In this document: piece after piece, positions 55,382 through 64,000 of the stretch
Numbering within the stretch: position 1 is the stretch's first letter
Layout of the letters: the number at the start of each line of letters is the position of its first letter
Source of the DNA: Novosphingobium lindaniclasticum LE124
Lineage (GTDB): Bacteria; Pseudomonadota; Alphaproteobacteria; Sphingomonadales; Sphingomonadaceae
Direction of reading: 5' to 3'
DNA: 64,000 nucleotides
NCBI RefSeq assembly: GCF_000445125.1
Contig: NZ_ATHL01000039.1
Location: forward strand, 1-64,000
Translations under genes and position numbers: made by a program
The notes under the pieces: generated by a model
Told to the model about the DNA's origin: nothing
The model's database searches: none
Seen by the model: the letters and a program-made list of their open reading frames with translations, nothing else

Positions 55382-56751
55382 GATTTCGACTCCGGGGCGA
55401 TCGTGAAACAGGCGCCCTTTTCCGATGGCACGAGGCGGATTTCAAGATGATGGCGTTGGGCGATCGCTCGACACAGCGCCAGCCCCAGTCCTGCTCCGCT
55501 GGCGTCGAGGCCGTCATGGTTGGCAGCGCGGCTGAACTTGTCGAAGATCCTGTCGCGATCCTGGGCAGGTACGCCCGGGCCGTCGTCGCGGATCGTCAGC
55601 CTTGGTCCCCGCTCCAGTTCCAGCCGGACGGTGCCGCCCGGCGGCACGAACTTGAAGGCGTTGTCGAGCAGGTTGGTGATCAGCCGGGTGAGCTGCATCT
55701 CCTCTCCTTCGACAGTGACGCCCGGCGCGATCGCCAGTTCGAAGCGATGGCCCGATTCCTCGGCACTGTCGGCATATAGCTCGGCCAGACGCTCGGCGAG
55801 AGCGCTGAGATCGACGGGCGAAAGCCCGTGTCGGTCGCCGCGCCGCGCCTGGCTCGCGGCGATATCGAGCAGCGATTCCAACATGCGGATAATGCTCCGG
55901 ATTTCCTGCCGGGCATCGGTGATGCGGGCGGCGATCTCGCTATCGCGCGCTTTTCCGGGCAGCGCGGCGAGGGCCCGGACCAGCCGGTTGTCGAGATGCA
56001 TCAGCGGTGTGCGCATTTCGTGCGCCACCTGATCGGTCGTTTCCCGCTGGGCGCTGGCGAGGCGGCGCAGGCGGGAGAGGGCATCGCCGGAATGGCGCGT
56101 CAACTCGTCGATCTCGTCGCGGTCCTTCGAGCCGTTCGCAAGCTGGGCGAGGGCATCGTCGTCAGGGTGGCGGAAGGCGGCGTTGATGCGCTCGATCCTC
56201 CCCGCCAGCCGCCGCGCGGCCAGGCATCCGGCGAGCGCGACCGCCGCCACGGCGAGCAGTCCGCCGGCGAGGAAGGCCAGCGCGACCTGCCGCAGCAGAA
56301 GCCCCAGATCGCGGTACTCGTGCGCCACCAGGAGCCGCAGGTCCGGTCCCAGCTGGGTCGCGCGTGCCAGCGCGCGTTGCCCGCTCGGCAGGGCGATGTC
56401 GCGGGTTTCGGAAATGCCCGCGTGCAGCCCCGGCCAGGTGCGGAGGTCGCCCGCAAGGGCCGCTCCTCTGGCATCGGCCAGGATGTAGTGCGCCGGGTTG
56501 GCGTCGCGGGGTTGAAGCGCGAGCCGGTCGTTTAGCCGGTTGGAAAGTTCCACCGCGCCGCCGCTGGCGAAAATGTCGACCATGCCGGCAAGGTCCACGT
56601 CGACCGCGCGTTCGAGGGCAATGCGGTTGGTGCGCTGGATCGTCGCATCCGTCAGCAGCCAGAGGCCGAAAGTGATCATCGCCGCGATCAGGATGGCCCA
56701 GGCGATGAGCTGCGCGAAAATCGACCTATGGATTTCTACGAGGCGTGCCAT
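55378..56751 (-). CDS. Sensor histidine kinase
   Basis: 457 residues from ATG 56751. Two membrane helices (about 12-32 and 160-182) bracket a periplasmic domain. A HAMP-like linker precedes the dimerisation domain with the phospho-acceptor His244 in DQVAHEMRTPLMHL. The ATPase domain has the N box LLDNAFKFV and G1 box IRDDGPGVP. It overlaps the response-regulator gene by 16 nt and the exported unknown by 4 nt. The signal is unknown. Confidence 0.95.
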   Translation of the reverse strand: MARLVEIHRSIFAQLIAWAILIAAMITFGLWLLTDATIQRTNRIALERAVDVDLAGMVDIFASGGAVELSNRLNDRLALQPRDANPAHYILADARGAALAGDLRTWPGLHAGISETRDIALPSGQRALARATQLGPDLRLLVAHEYRDLGLLLRQVALAFLAGGLLAVAAVALAGCLAARRLAGRIERINAAFRHPDDDALAQLANGSKDRDEIDELTRHSGDALSRLRRLASAQRETTDQVAHEMRTPLMHLDNRLVRALAALPGKARDSEIAARITDARQEIRSIIRMLESLLDIAASQARRGDRHGLSPVDLSALAERLAELYADSAEESGHRFELAIAPGVTVEGEEMQLTRLITNLLDNAFKFVPPGGTVRLELERGPRLTIRDDGPGVPAQDRDRIFDKFSRAANHDGLDASGAGLGLALCRAIAQRHHLEIRLVPSEKGACFTIAPESKS

Positions 56752-57443
56752 GAATCCTGCCGCCCATCGAGCAGGCGATAACCCGATCCCCAGATCGTTT
56801 CGAGCGCGGGCGAGTCGAAGCCTTCCTCCAGCTTGCGGCGCAGGCGGCCGATATTCACGTCGACGACGTTGGTCTGGGGGTCGAAGTTCATCTTCCAGAC
56901 GTCGCGCAGCAGCATCTCGCGCGTGAGCACTTCTCCGGCGTTTTCCATGAAGTAGCGGAAAAGCTCGAATTCCTTCGGGCTCAGCGCAAGATGCCGATTG
57001 GCGCGGAAAGCGGTGCGCGCCTTTACGTGGCATTCGAAGGCGCCGTAGAGAATGACCGCGCTGTGCTCGCGGCCGGAGGCGCGTCGGTGCAGGGCCCGCA
57101 GCCGGGCGAGCAGTTCGGCCGCTTCGAAGGGTTTCGCGAGGTAGTCGTCCGCGCCGGCATCGAGGCCTTCGGCACGGTCGCTGGTGCGGCCCAGCGCCGA
57201 CAGCATCAGGACCGGCGTGCCGATCCCGCTCTCGCGAAGGCGCGAGAGGATCGTCAGCCCGTCACGATCGGGCAGCATGCGGTCGAGGATGATCACGTCG
57301 AAATGCTCGACGCCGGCCAGCCGCAGGCCATCTTCGCCACTGGCTGCCCACACGAGGGTTATCCCCGCCTGCTCCGCCAGCTCCTGCACTTGCGTGGCGG
57401 CGCGGGCGTCGTCTTCGATGTAGAGGGTTTTGGGGCCGGTCAT
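56736..57443 (-). CDS. OmpR-family response regulator
   Basis: 235 residues. The receiver domain (1-120) has acidic Glu/Asp at 10-12 (YIEDD), phosphorylation site Asp54 (VIILDRMLPD) and Lys at DDYLAKPFE. The C-terminal winged helix (about 135-230) has ALSPKEFELFRYFMEN and VVDVNIGRLRRKLE, as in OmpR/PhoB proteins. It is the first gene of the three-gene unit and probably controls targets in response to the linked kinase. Confidence 0.96.
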   Translation of the reverse strand: MTGPKTLYIEDDARAATQVQELAEQAGITLVWAASGEDGLRLAGVEHFDVIILDRMLPDRDGLTILSRLRESGIGTPVLMLSALGRTSDRAEGLDAGADDYLAKPFEAAELLARLRALHRRASGREHSAVILYGAFECHVKARTAFRANRHLALSPKEFELFRYFMENAGEVLTREMLLRDVWKMNFDPQTNVVDVNIGRLRRKLEEGFDSPALETIWGSGYRLLDGRQDSWHAS

Positions 57444-57515
57444 GGCACTGACGATCCGGGCGCGATGGAGCCGGGCGGGATCGCTCCCGCCGGCGCCATC
57501 CGCCGGATTATGGGT

Positions 57516-58286
57516 TCAGCGTGCCACCGGAGCCGCTGCCGAGGCATCTTCCGGCAGGCCGCCGAGCTGGGTGACCAGCTTGGTATAGGCATCGAGATAG
57601 GCCAGCACGATGATCTGGCCGATCTGGGTATTCTGGTAGCCGCCGCCACCGGCCGCGCCGAAGGTGCCGCCGAAGAACCCACCACCGCCGCCGCCGAAGC
57701 TGACGTCCGACTTGCGGGCATAGCCTTCGGTCAGTGCTTCTTCGACCGTGGTGCGCGAATTGACCACCGACAGGGTCACGTTCGCCTCGCCCTTCTTGAT
57801 GTTGAGGCCACCGGCGATCGCGCCGATCCCGCGACCGAACAGGCCGCCGACGCCACCGAGCACGCCGCCCAGGCCGCTGCCGCCCGAATTGTTGTTGGTC
57901 GAGACGATGTCCGGCTGCAGGAAGTAGTCCGCCGCGCGGATCTGGCCCTTGCCGATGTTCGAGCCCCTCTGCAGCTCACCCTGTTCGGCGAGGGCGCGTT
58001 CCATGGCGCTGTTCTGCAGCGAGCGGCCACGGTTCACCAGCGTGAAGCAGCCGGACTTCTGCACGAAGACGCGCAGGATCGCCTCGGGGCTGCCCAGGCT
58101 GAGTTCGCGCCACCACTGGGTGTCGGGCTCGACGATGGAAACGGTGCCGAGGTTCTTGCGGCAAACCGGAATCTGCTGGACGCCCTTGTCCTGGACCTTG
58201 CGCGCGGACGAGCGGTCTTCGGCCTGCGCAGCAGGGGCTGCGGCCATGACGACAAGCGCGGCCAGCGCGCAGGCGATCTTCTTCAT
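57516..58286 (-). CDS. CsgG/HfaB-family exported protein
   Basis: 256 residues from ATG 58286, opening a signal peptide (MKKIACALAALVVMAAAPAA). The core GTVSIVEP, SPEAILRVFVQKSGCFTLVNRGR and ADYFLQPDIVS segments match CsgG-like proteins, which form outer-membrane secretion pores for curli or anchor holdfast. Glycine-rich stretches (about 134-160 and 202-225, for example GGSGLGGVLGGVGGLFG) interrupt the domain. There is no lipobox cysteine, unlike CsgG itself. No csgA/B-like gene lies nearby. Confidence 0.75.
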   Translation of the reverse strand: MKKIACALAALVVMAAAPAAQAEDRSSARKVQDKGVQQIPVCRKNLGTVSIVEPDTQWWRELSLGSPEAILRVFVQKSGCFTLVNRGRSLQNSAMERALAEQGELQRGSNIGKGQIRAADYFLQPDIVSTNNNSGGSGLGGVLGGVGGLFGRGIGAIAGGLNIKKGEANVTLSVVNSRTTVEEALTEGYARKSDVSFGGGGGGFFGGTFGAAGGGGYQNTQIGQIIVLAYLDAYTKLVTQLGGLPEDASAAAPVAR

Positions 58287-58460
58287 GATGACTTCCCTCT
58301 GTTGTACCGGACAGATCGGGGCACAACGTCGCCCGGCCTTCCAACCCCCAGCCACCATATCCCCTAATTGCTGCCGGGCAAATGACTAATGCTGTGAGAT
58401 TTCGGGAGGGGAAATCCAAAAGATCGAGGGGCTTGCGCCCGCGCACTTACCGTTCCGCGA

Positions 58461-59318
58461 CTACTGTCCCGTGACCGCCATGTTGTCGATCAGACGCGTC
58501 GTGCCGATCCGGGCCGCCACCAGCAGGCGCATGGGCGCCGTGCTGCGCTCGTCCCGCAAGGCCAGGCTGTCGGCATCGCGAAGCTCGGCGTAGTCGATCG
58601 AGGAGAAGCCGCCATCGAGCAGCACTTTTCCGAGCCGAGCGATGCTGGCCGTGACGGGCTCTCCGCGCTCGATCTCCGCGATCGCGACTTTCATCGCATT
58701 GGGAAGGGCTACCGCCTGCACCCGCTGCTCGGGCGTGAGATAGGCGTTGCGCGACGACATCGCGAGCCCGTCGTCCTCGCGCACCGTGGGAACACCCAGC
58801 ACCGCGTCGACATGAGGCTGCGTCAGGTCGAGGTCGCGGGCCATGCGGCGGATCACGGCGAGCTGCTGCCAGTCCTTCTCGCCGAACAGCGCCACATCGG
58901 GCAGGACCTGATGGAACAGCTTGCAGACCACGGTGGCCACGCCGTCGAAATGGCCGGGGCGGGAAGCGCCGCAAAGCCCTTCGCTGACCCCCTGGACTGA
59001 AATGTTGGAAGCGAAGCCCTGGGGGTACATCGCTTCCACCGTCGGCGCCCAGAGCAGGGCCACGCCCTCGCCCTGCAGCAAGGCGCTGTCGCGCTCGAGC
59101 TGGCGCGGATACTTGTCGAGATCCTCGTTCGCGCCGAATTGCAGCGGGTTCACGAAGATCGAGACGATGACATGGTCGGCCCGTTTGCGCGCCTCGCGCA
59201 CGAGTGTCAGATGACCTTCATGGAGCGCGCCCATCGTGGGCACGAGGGCGATCTTTCCCGTTTCCCGCAGTTCGGCAACGGCACGGCGCAGTGGATCAAG
59301 GCTGTGGAGGGTTTGCAT
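58461..59318 (-). CDS. panC: Pantothenate synthetase
   Basis: 285 residues. PanC joins pantoate and beta-alanine with ATP to pantothenate, the coenzyme A precursor. VPTMGALHEGHLTLV is the first ATP-binding (HIGH-like) motif; FGEKDWQQL and a KMSKS-like segment MSSRNAYL are also present. Cytoplasmic. It is divergent from mipZ over a 200-nt gap. Confidence 0.97.
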   Translation of the reverse strand: MQTLHSLDPLRRAVAELRETGKIALVPTMGALHEGHLTLVREARKRADHVIVSIFVNPLQFGANEDLDKYPRQLERDSALLQGEGVALLWAPTVEAMYPQGFASNISVQGVSEGLCGASRPGHFDGVATVVCKLFHQVLPDVALFGEKDWQQLAVIRRMARDLDLTQPHVDAVLGVPTVREDDGLAMSSRNAYLTPEQRVQAVALPNAMKVAIAEIERGEPVTASIARLGKVLLDGGFSSIDYAELRDADSLALRDERSTAPMRLLVAARIGTTRLIDNMAVTGQ

Positions 59319-59518
59319 TGGGTGTCACTGCTCCGATAGGATGCACTTGACCGGTGGTCGCGCCTGCCCTTAGCCGCACCGCGGCCCTTTGAGCAATGGG
59401 GCGAGCAATGGGTTTGACCCGCTTCGGCGGTTAAGGATTTGATTTCGCTTCCGGGGTAGAAGCCGGGAGCAAGGAAGCCGGGCTTGGTCCGGGGGCAACA
59501 GGAAAGCGAACAGGGTCC

Positions 59519-60331
59519 GTGACAGCGCATCGCATCGTCTTCGCCAACGAAAAAGGCGGCACCGGCAAGTCCACGACGGCCGTCCACGTCGCCATCGCAC
59601 TCGCCTATCAGGGCGCCAGAGTGGCAGCGATCGATCTCGATCCGCGCCAGCGCACCTTGTACCGCTACCTGGAGAACCGGGTCGAGACCGAGCGCCGCCG
59701 CGAGATCGCGCTGCCCGGCGCCCGCTTCGCGGTCTACGACGGCGAGGACATAGGCGAACTGGACGAACTGGCCGAAGCCATTGCCGAGGGCTACGACTTC
59801 CTGATCTTCGACACCCCGGGGCGAGACGATACCTTCGCCCGCCACGTCGCGGCGACCGCGGACACGCTGGTCACCCCGCTGAACGACAGCTTCATCGACT
59901 TCGACCTGATCGGCCAGGTGGAAAGCGAGACGTTCAAGGTGAAGAAGCTCTCTTTCTATGCCGAACTCATGTGGGAAACCCGCAAGAAGCGCGGCCTCAA
60001 GACCATCAACGAAGGACGCCGCGAACTCGACTGGGTGGTGGTGCGCAACCGCGTCCAGCACGTCGAGGCGAAGAACATGCGCCGCCTGGAAAGCGCGCTG
60101 CTGGAACTGTCGAAGCGCGTGGGCTTCCGCATTTCCAACGGACTGTCCGAGCGCGTCATCTTCCGCGAGCTGTTCCCCTCGGGCCTGACCCTGCTCGACA
60201 AGGGGCACCTGGGCGAACTCGGCACCAGCCATCTCGTGGCGCGTCAGGAACTGCGCCAGCTCGTGGCGGGCCTGAACCTGCCGATGCCGACCGGCCGCCA
60301 AGCCGAGTTGCAGGCCGCCGGCGACGAATGA
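59519..60331 (+). CDS. mipZ: Division-plane positioning ATPase MipZ
   Basis: 270 residues from a GTG start. A ParA/MinD-type deviant Walker A ANEKGGTGKSTTAVH (Lys17) and the switch DLDPRQRTLYRYLENR are as in Caulobacter MipZ; FDTPGRDDTFARHVA is Walker B. MipZ dimers form a gradient from ParB at the poles and inhibit FtsZ there, placing the septum at mid-cell. The stop overlaps the start of a J-domain gene (ATGA). Confidence 0.95.
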   Translation: MTAHRIVFANEKGGTGKSTTAVHVAIALAYQGARVAAIDLDPRQRTLYRYLENRVETERRREIALPGARFAVYDGEDIGELDELAEAIAEGYDFLIFDTPGRDDTFARHVAATADTLVTPLNDSFIDFDLIGQVESETFKVKKLSFYAELMWETRKKRGLKTINEGRRELDWVVVRNRVQHVEAKNMRRLESALLELSKRVGFRISNGLSERVIFRELFPSGLTLLDKGHLGELGTSHLVARQELRQLVAGLNLPMPTGRQAELQAAGDE

Positions 60332-60624
60332 AGCTGCTCTGGCTCATCGCGCTGGCCTGCATTGCCTGGCGGCTGATCAAGGGAAGATGGCCGTGGCAGG
60401 CCAAGCCGCTGCCCGGCCCTTCCTTTGCGGATGTCCACGCCAGCACGCAGGCGCGCGCCTTGCTGGGCGTGGATGAAGGCGCGAGCCGCCGGGACATTCT
60501 CGATGCCCATCGCCGTGTCGTCGCGCAGGTCCATCCCGACCGCGGCGGATCGAACGAGAAGGTTCACGAGGCGAACGCCGCGCGCGATCTCCTGCTGGCG
60601 AAGCTTGACAAACTCCAGCCATGA
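60328..60624 (+). CDS. Small membrane-anchored J-domain protein
   Basis: 98 residues. A single N-terminal hydrophobic helix (about 2-16) and a short basic linker are followed by a compact J domain with the HPD motif at 69-71 (QVHPDRGG). J domains stimulate Hsp70 (DnaK) ATPase, here presumably at the membrane. The domain lies at the C-terminus, as in Pam18/DjlA-type co-chaperones rather than DnaJ. It is translationally coupled to mipZ, suggesting a link to division, though this is inference. Confidence 0.88.
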   Translation: MKLLWLIALACIAWRLIKGRWPWQAKPLPGPSFADVHASTQARALLGVDEGASRRDILDAHRRVVAQVHPDRGGSNEKVHEANAARDLLLAKLDKLQP

Positions 60625-60632
60625 ACGGCGCC

Positions 60633-60656
60633 ACCTGAGCGGCTATACCTGAGCGG
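60633..60656. repeat. Direct repeat ahead of pgmG
   Basis: ACCTGAGCGG at 60633-60642 and 60647-60656 (period 14), in the 44-nt gap between the J-domain gene and pgmG. Confidence 0.7.
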
Positions 60657-60668
60657 AGCACCCTGACG

Positions 60669-62066
60669 ATGAGCCATCGGTTCGATCCCACGATCCTCCG
60701 TGAATACGACATCCGCGGTGTCGTGGGGCGGGATCTCGGGCCGGCAGACGCCTATGCCCTTGGCCGCTGCTTCGCCACGGTGCTGCGGCGCGGGGGCGGG
60801 CAGAAGGTCGCGGTCGGCTATGACGGGCGCCTCAGTTCGCCCATGCTGGAAGCGGCCCTCGTCGAAGGCCTGACCGCGAGCGGAGCCGATGTCGTCCGCG
60901 TCGGCCTGGGACCGACGCCGATGCTCTACTATGCGGAAGCCTCGGCAGACGATGTGGACGGCGCCATCCAGATCACCGGCAGCCACAACCCCGTCGATCA
61001 TAACGGCTTCAAGCTGGTGCTGGGCAGCCGTCCGTTCTTCGGGCCGGACATCGTGCGGCTTGGCGAGATGGCGGCGGCTGCGGACTGGGACGAAGGCGCA
61101 GGCGGCGTGGAACGGCGCGAGGTGCTGGAAGCCTATGTCGCGCGGATTGCCGAAGGAATTGCCGGCGTCGAGGGCCTATCCGACCTGCGGATCGGCTGGG
61201 ACGCGGGAAACGGCGCCGCCGGGCAGGCCGTGGAGCGGCTCACCGCTCGCCTTCCCGGCGAGCACCACCTGCTGTTCACCGAGATCGACGGGACGTTTCC
61301 CCATCATCACCCGGACCCCACGGAGGAGTCCAACCTGGCGGACCTGAAGGCGCTGATTGCCGCGCGGAAGCTCGATTTGGGCGTGGCGTTCGACGGCGAT
61401 GGAGACCGCATCGGCGTGGTCGACGGCCTGGGCCGCGTGATCTGGGGCGACCAGCTGCTGGGGATCTTTGCCGAGGACATGCTCGCGCGGCGTCCCGGCG
61501 CGGTGGTGATCGGAGACGTCAAGGCCTCCGGGGCGCTCTTCGATACGATCCATCGCCATGGCGGACGGCCGCTCATGTGGAAGAGCGGGCATTCGCACAT
61601 GAAGGCCAAGATGCTGGAAACAGGCGCGCCGCTGGCCGGCGAGACAAGCGCCCACATCTTCTTCGCGGACAAGTTCTACGGGTTCGACGACGGGCTTTAC
61701 GCAGCGGTCCGCCTCATGGCGGCGAGCGCGCGGCTTGGCCGCTCGGTCACGCAGCTGCGCAGCGAGATGCCGGTGCTGGTCAACACGCGCGAACTGCGGT
61801 TCCCGGTGAGCGAGAGCCGCAAGTTCGCGGCCGTCGCGGAAGTTCGCGGCCGTCTGGAAGCGGAAGGGGCGCGGTTCGTCGATATCGACGGGGTGCGCGT
61901 CACCACGCCGGATGGCTGGTGGCTGCTGCGGGCCTCCAACACGCAGGCTGTGCTCGTCGCAAGAGCGGAAAGCGGATCTGCGGAAGGGCTGGAGCGCCTG
62001 ATTGCGGAAATCGATCGGCAACTCGCCGCGTCGGGGCTGCGGCGCGGCGATCAGGCCGGGCACTGA
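60669..62066 (+). CDS. pgmG: Phosphoglucomutase/phosphomannomutase
   Basis: 465 residues. The catalytic phosphoserine is Ser105 in ITGSHNPVDHNG, the metal loop is FDGDGDRIGVVD, and the sugar-binding loop is GETSAHIFF. Enzymes of this kind (PgmG in gellan-producing Sphingomonas) interconvert 1- and 6-phosphates of glucose and mannose for exopolysaccharide and LPS sugars. The start MSHRFDPTILREYDIRG is typical. Its neighbours do not indicate a polysaccharide cluster. Confidence 0.95.
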   Translation: MSHRFDPTILREYDIRGVVGRDLGPADAYALGRCFATVLRRGGGQKVAVGYDGRLSSPMLEAALVEGLTASGADVVRVGLGPTPMLYYAEASADDVDGAIQITGSHNPVDHNGFKLVLGSRPFFGPDIVRLGEMAAAADWDEGAGGVERREVLEAYVARIAEGIAGVEGLSDLRIGWDAGNGAAGQAVERLTARLPGEHHLLFTEIDGTFPHHHPDPTEESNLADLKALIAARKLDLGVAFDGDGDRIGVVDGLGRVIWGDQLLGIFAEDMLARRPGAVVIGDVKASGALFDTIHRHGGRPLMWKSGHSHMKAKMLETGAPLAGETSAHIFFADKFYGFDDGLYAAVRLMAASARLGRSVTQLRSEMPVLVNTRELRFPVSESRKFAAVAEVRGRLEAEGARFVDIDGVRVTTPDGWWLLRASNTQAVLVARAESGSAEGLERLIAEIDRQLAASGLRRGDQAGH

Positions 62067-62231
62067 CGCGGCATGCGGGCGGAGATTTCGTCTCTGGCTC
62101 CCGGCGATGATCTGTCTGCACGGCGAGTACCGCAACCGGCCGGCCCCTCGGGCTTTTCTGTTGGAGCCGCCCATGCTTCAAGCCGGGGCTGATGCAACCG
62201 ACCGAGCGATGACCGTGCCGAGATCGATTCC

Positions 62232-64000
62232 ATGATGCCCGCCGCCGTTCCACCCGAGCTTGCCGAATGGTTCGCGGGACGCGGCTGGCGGGTTCGGCGG
62301 CATCAGGCGGAGATGCTGACGGCTGCGGATCGCGGGCGTCATGCTCTGCTCGTGGCCGATACCGGCGCGGGCAAGACCTTGGCGGGGTTCCTGCCGACGC
62401 TGGCGGCGTTCTGCCCCTCCCGAGCAGGCGAGGCGCCGCTGCCGGAGGGGCTGCACACGCTTTACGTATCGCCGCTCAAGGCTCTGGCCCACGACGTCCA
62501 GCGCAATCTCCTCACGCCGGTCGAGGAAATGGGCCTGCCGATCCGCATAGAGACGCGCAGCGGCGACACGCCGTCCGACCGCAAGGCCCGGCAGCGTAGC
62601 CGTCCGCCGAACGTCCTGCTGACCACGCCGGAATCGCTTTCGCTCCTGCTCAGCTATCCCGAGGCGCCGACGCTGTTCGCCGGCCTGAAGCGCGTGGTCA
62701 TCGATGAAATCCATGCCTTTGCAACGGGCAAACGAGGGGACCTGCTCACACTGGCCCTGTCGCGGCTTCAGGCCCTTTCGCCGGACCTTCAGCGCGCGGG
62801 ATTGTCCGCTACCCTGGCTGATCCCGATGCCTTCCGCGGCTGGCTGGCGCCTTGGGGCGAGATCGATACCGTCGAACTGGTCGAAGGCGAAGCCGGCGCC
62901 GAGCCGGAAGTCTCGATCCTGCTGCCGCAGGAAGAGCGGATCCCCTGGAGCGGCCATGCGGCGACCTGGGCGATCCCGCAGCTCATCGAGCAGGTCAAGG
63001 CGCATCGAACGACGCTGATTTTCACGAACACGCGCTTTCTCGCCGAATATATCTTCCAGGAGCTCTGGAACGCCAACGAGGACAACTTACCGATCGGCAT
63101 CCATCATGGGTCGCTCTCGAAAGAGGCGCGGCGCAAAGTGGAAGGCGCCATGGCCGAAGGGCGGCTGCGGGCCCTGGTCTGCACCGCCAGTCTGGATCTT
63201 GGCGTCGATTGGGGGGACATCGATCTCGTGGTTCAGATGGGGGCGCCGAAAGGCTCCTCCCGCCTGCTCCAGCGCATCGGACGCGCGAACCACCGGCTCG
63301 ATCAACCCAGCAAGGCGCTGCTGGTGCCGGGGAATCGGTTCGAGTTTCTCGAGGCCTTTGCGGCGCAGGAGGCGGTGCACGAAGGGCAGCGGGACGGCGA
63401 ACCGTTCCGGCCGGGGGGGCTCGACGTGCTGGCGCAGCATGTCATGGCGGTGGCCTGCGCCGGGCCATTCCGGGAGGATGCCCTGCTGTCCGAAGTGCGC
63501 TCCTCTCTGGCCTATGCCTGGGTGGACGAGCAGACGTTCGCCCGCGTGTTCGATTTCGTGGCGACGGGCGGATATGCGTTGCGGTCTTACGATCGTTTCC
63601 GCCGCATTGTTCGCGAAAAGGACGGAACCTGGCGCCTGGCGCACCCGGAACATGCCGCCCGGCACCGGCTCAATGCGGGAATCATCGTCGACTCGGAAAT
63701 GCTCGACGTGCGCTTCCGCAACGGTCGTTCGCTGGGGAAGGTGGAGGAAGGCTTCGGCGCCAGCTTGAAGCCCGGCGACACCTTCCGGTTCGCGGGCATG
63801 GATCTGGAAGTCGAAGCGCTACGCGAATTGGAACTGGTGGTGCGTGCGGCCCGGCGATCGGCGACGATCCCCAGCTACATGGGGCAGCGCATGCCGATCT
63901 CCACGCACCTTGCCGATCGGGTGAGAGCCATGCTGTTCGACCGGGCGGGCTGGTCTCGCTTTCCCGACGACGTGCGCGAATGGTTGGAAGTGCAGGACTG
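62232..64000 (+). CDS. Ligase-associated DEXH-box DNA helicase (Lhr-like), 5' part
   Basis: The gene runs off the window; 589 codons are visible from ATG 62232 (ATG 62235 also possible). Motif I is ADTGAGKT (Lys48), motif II DEIH (Asp158), motif III SATL, and motif VI QRIGRANH. The opening PPELAEWFAGRGWRVRRHQ and the motif set match the Lhr-like helicases found with an ATP-dependent DNA ligase and a metallo-beta-lactamase exonuclease. These work in DNA repair. The partner genes should follow beyond the window end. Confidence 0.9.
   Translation, partial: MMPAAVPPELAEWFAGRGWRVRRHQAEMLTAADRGRHALLVADTGAGKTLAGFLPTLAAFCPSRAGEAPLPEGLHTLYVSPLKALAHDVQRNLLTPVEEMGLPIRIETRSGDTPSDRKARQRSRPPNVLLTTPESLSLLLSYPEAPTLFAGLKRVVIDEIHAFATGKRGDLLTLALSRLQALSPDLQRAGLSATLADPDAFRGWLAPWGEIDTVELVEGEAGAEPEVSILLPQEERIPWSGHAATWAIPQLIEQVKAHRTTLIFTNTRFLAEYIFQELWNANEDNLPIGIHHGSLSKEARRKVEGAMAEGRLRALVCTASLDLGVDWGDIDLVVQMGAPKGSSRLLQRIGRANHRLDQPSKALLVPGNRFEFLEAFAAQEAVHEGQRDGEPFRPGGLDVLAQHVMAVACAGPFREDALLSEVRSSLAYAWVDEQTFARVFDFVATGGYALRSYDRFRRIVREKDGTWRLAHPEHAARHRLNAGIIVDSEMLDVRFRNGRSLGKVEEGFGASLKPGDTFRFAGMDLEVEALRELELVVRAARRSATIPSYMGQRMPISTHLADRVRAMLFDRAGWSRFPDDVREWLEVQD

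Overview
This 64 kb window is a chromosomal housekeeping segment of a high-GC alphaproteobacterium. MipZ, a DUF4167 protein, a PgmG-type phosphoglucomutase/phosphomannomutase, a ligase-associated Lhr-like helicase and the overall protein style point to the Sphingomonadales, probably a Novosphingobium/Sphingobium-like organism; the genus is inference. No tRNA, rRNA, CRISPR array, insertion sequence or prophage was recognised. About 50 protein genes are supported, most tightly packed and often translationally coupled.

Layout. 1-4536 (+): end of a MoxR ATPase gene, then DUF58, SpoIIM-like and RDD membrane proteins and two GNAT acetyltransferases, largely joined by stop/start overlaps. 4566-7709: an S41 peptidase (-), ispG (+) and a membrane protein. 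7895-8002 (-): a 35-codon small ORF. 8192-16729 (-): rpoC and rpoB behind a consensus promoter and a leader of about 250 nt. 17204-18200 (+): a small exported peptide, a DUF2975 protein and an XRE regulator, with a repeat-rich AT block over the promoter. 18522-19493 (+): rplJ-rplL. The usual rplJL-rpoBC order is therefore split into two divergent halves.

19626-25641: a lipoprotein cytochrome c, a MATE exporter, CIRCE-controlled groES-groEL, a class A beta-lactamase-like serine hydrolase and an amphipathic lipoprotein. 25890-35076: polA, an MscS-type channel, an ABC-F ATPase, a glutamine cyclotransferase and a bacterial Cdc48-like AAA+ ATPase. 35240-35305 (-): a strong small-RNA candidate. 35593-40121: a universal stress protein, a LysR regulator divergent from scoAB, a glutathione S-transferase and a glutathione peroxidase. 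40124-44016: an exported TPR-CHAT protease and a mercaptopyruvate sulfurtransferase.

44206-51787 (-): metK, lnt, a DUF4167 gene, prmC-prfA and hisS. 51962-54692 (+): an M61 peptidase and inorganic pyrophosphatase. 54800-59318 (-): a two-component system coupled to an exported unknown protein, a CsgG-like protein and panC. 59519-64000 (+): mipZ coupled to a small membrane J-domain protein, pgmG and the start of a DEXH helicase.

The less ordinary items are the sRNA candidate, the divergent split of the ribosomal/RNA polymerase operon, the operator-like motif cluster at 17121-17193, the exported CHAT protein, the mipZ/J-domain pair and the beta-lactamase fold without the usual omega-loop glutamate. 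I saw no clear multi-gene defence or mobile system.
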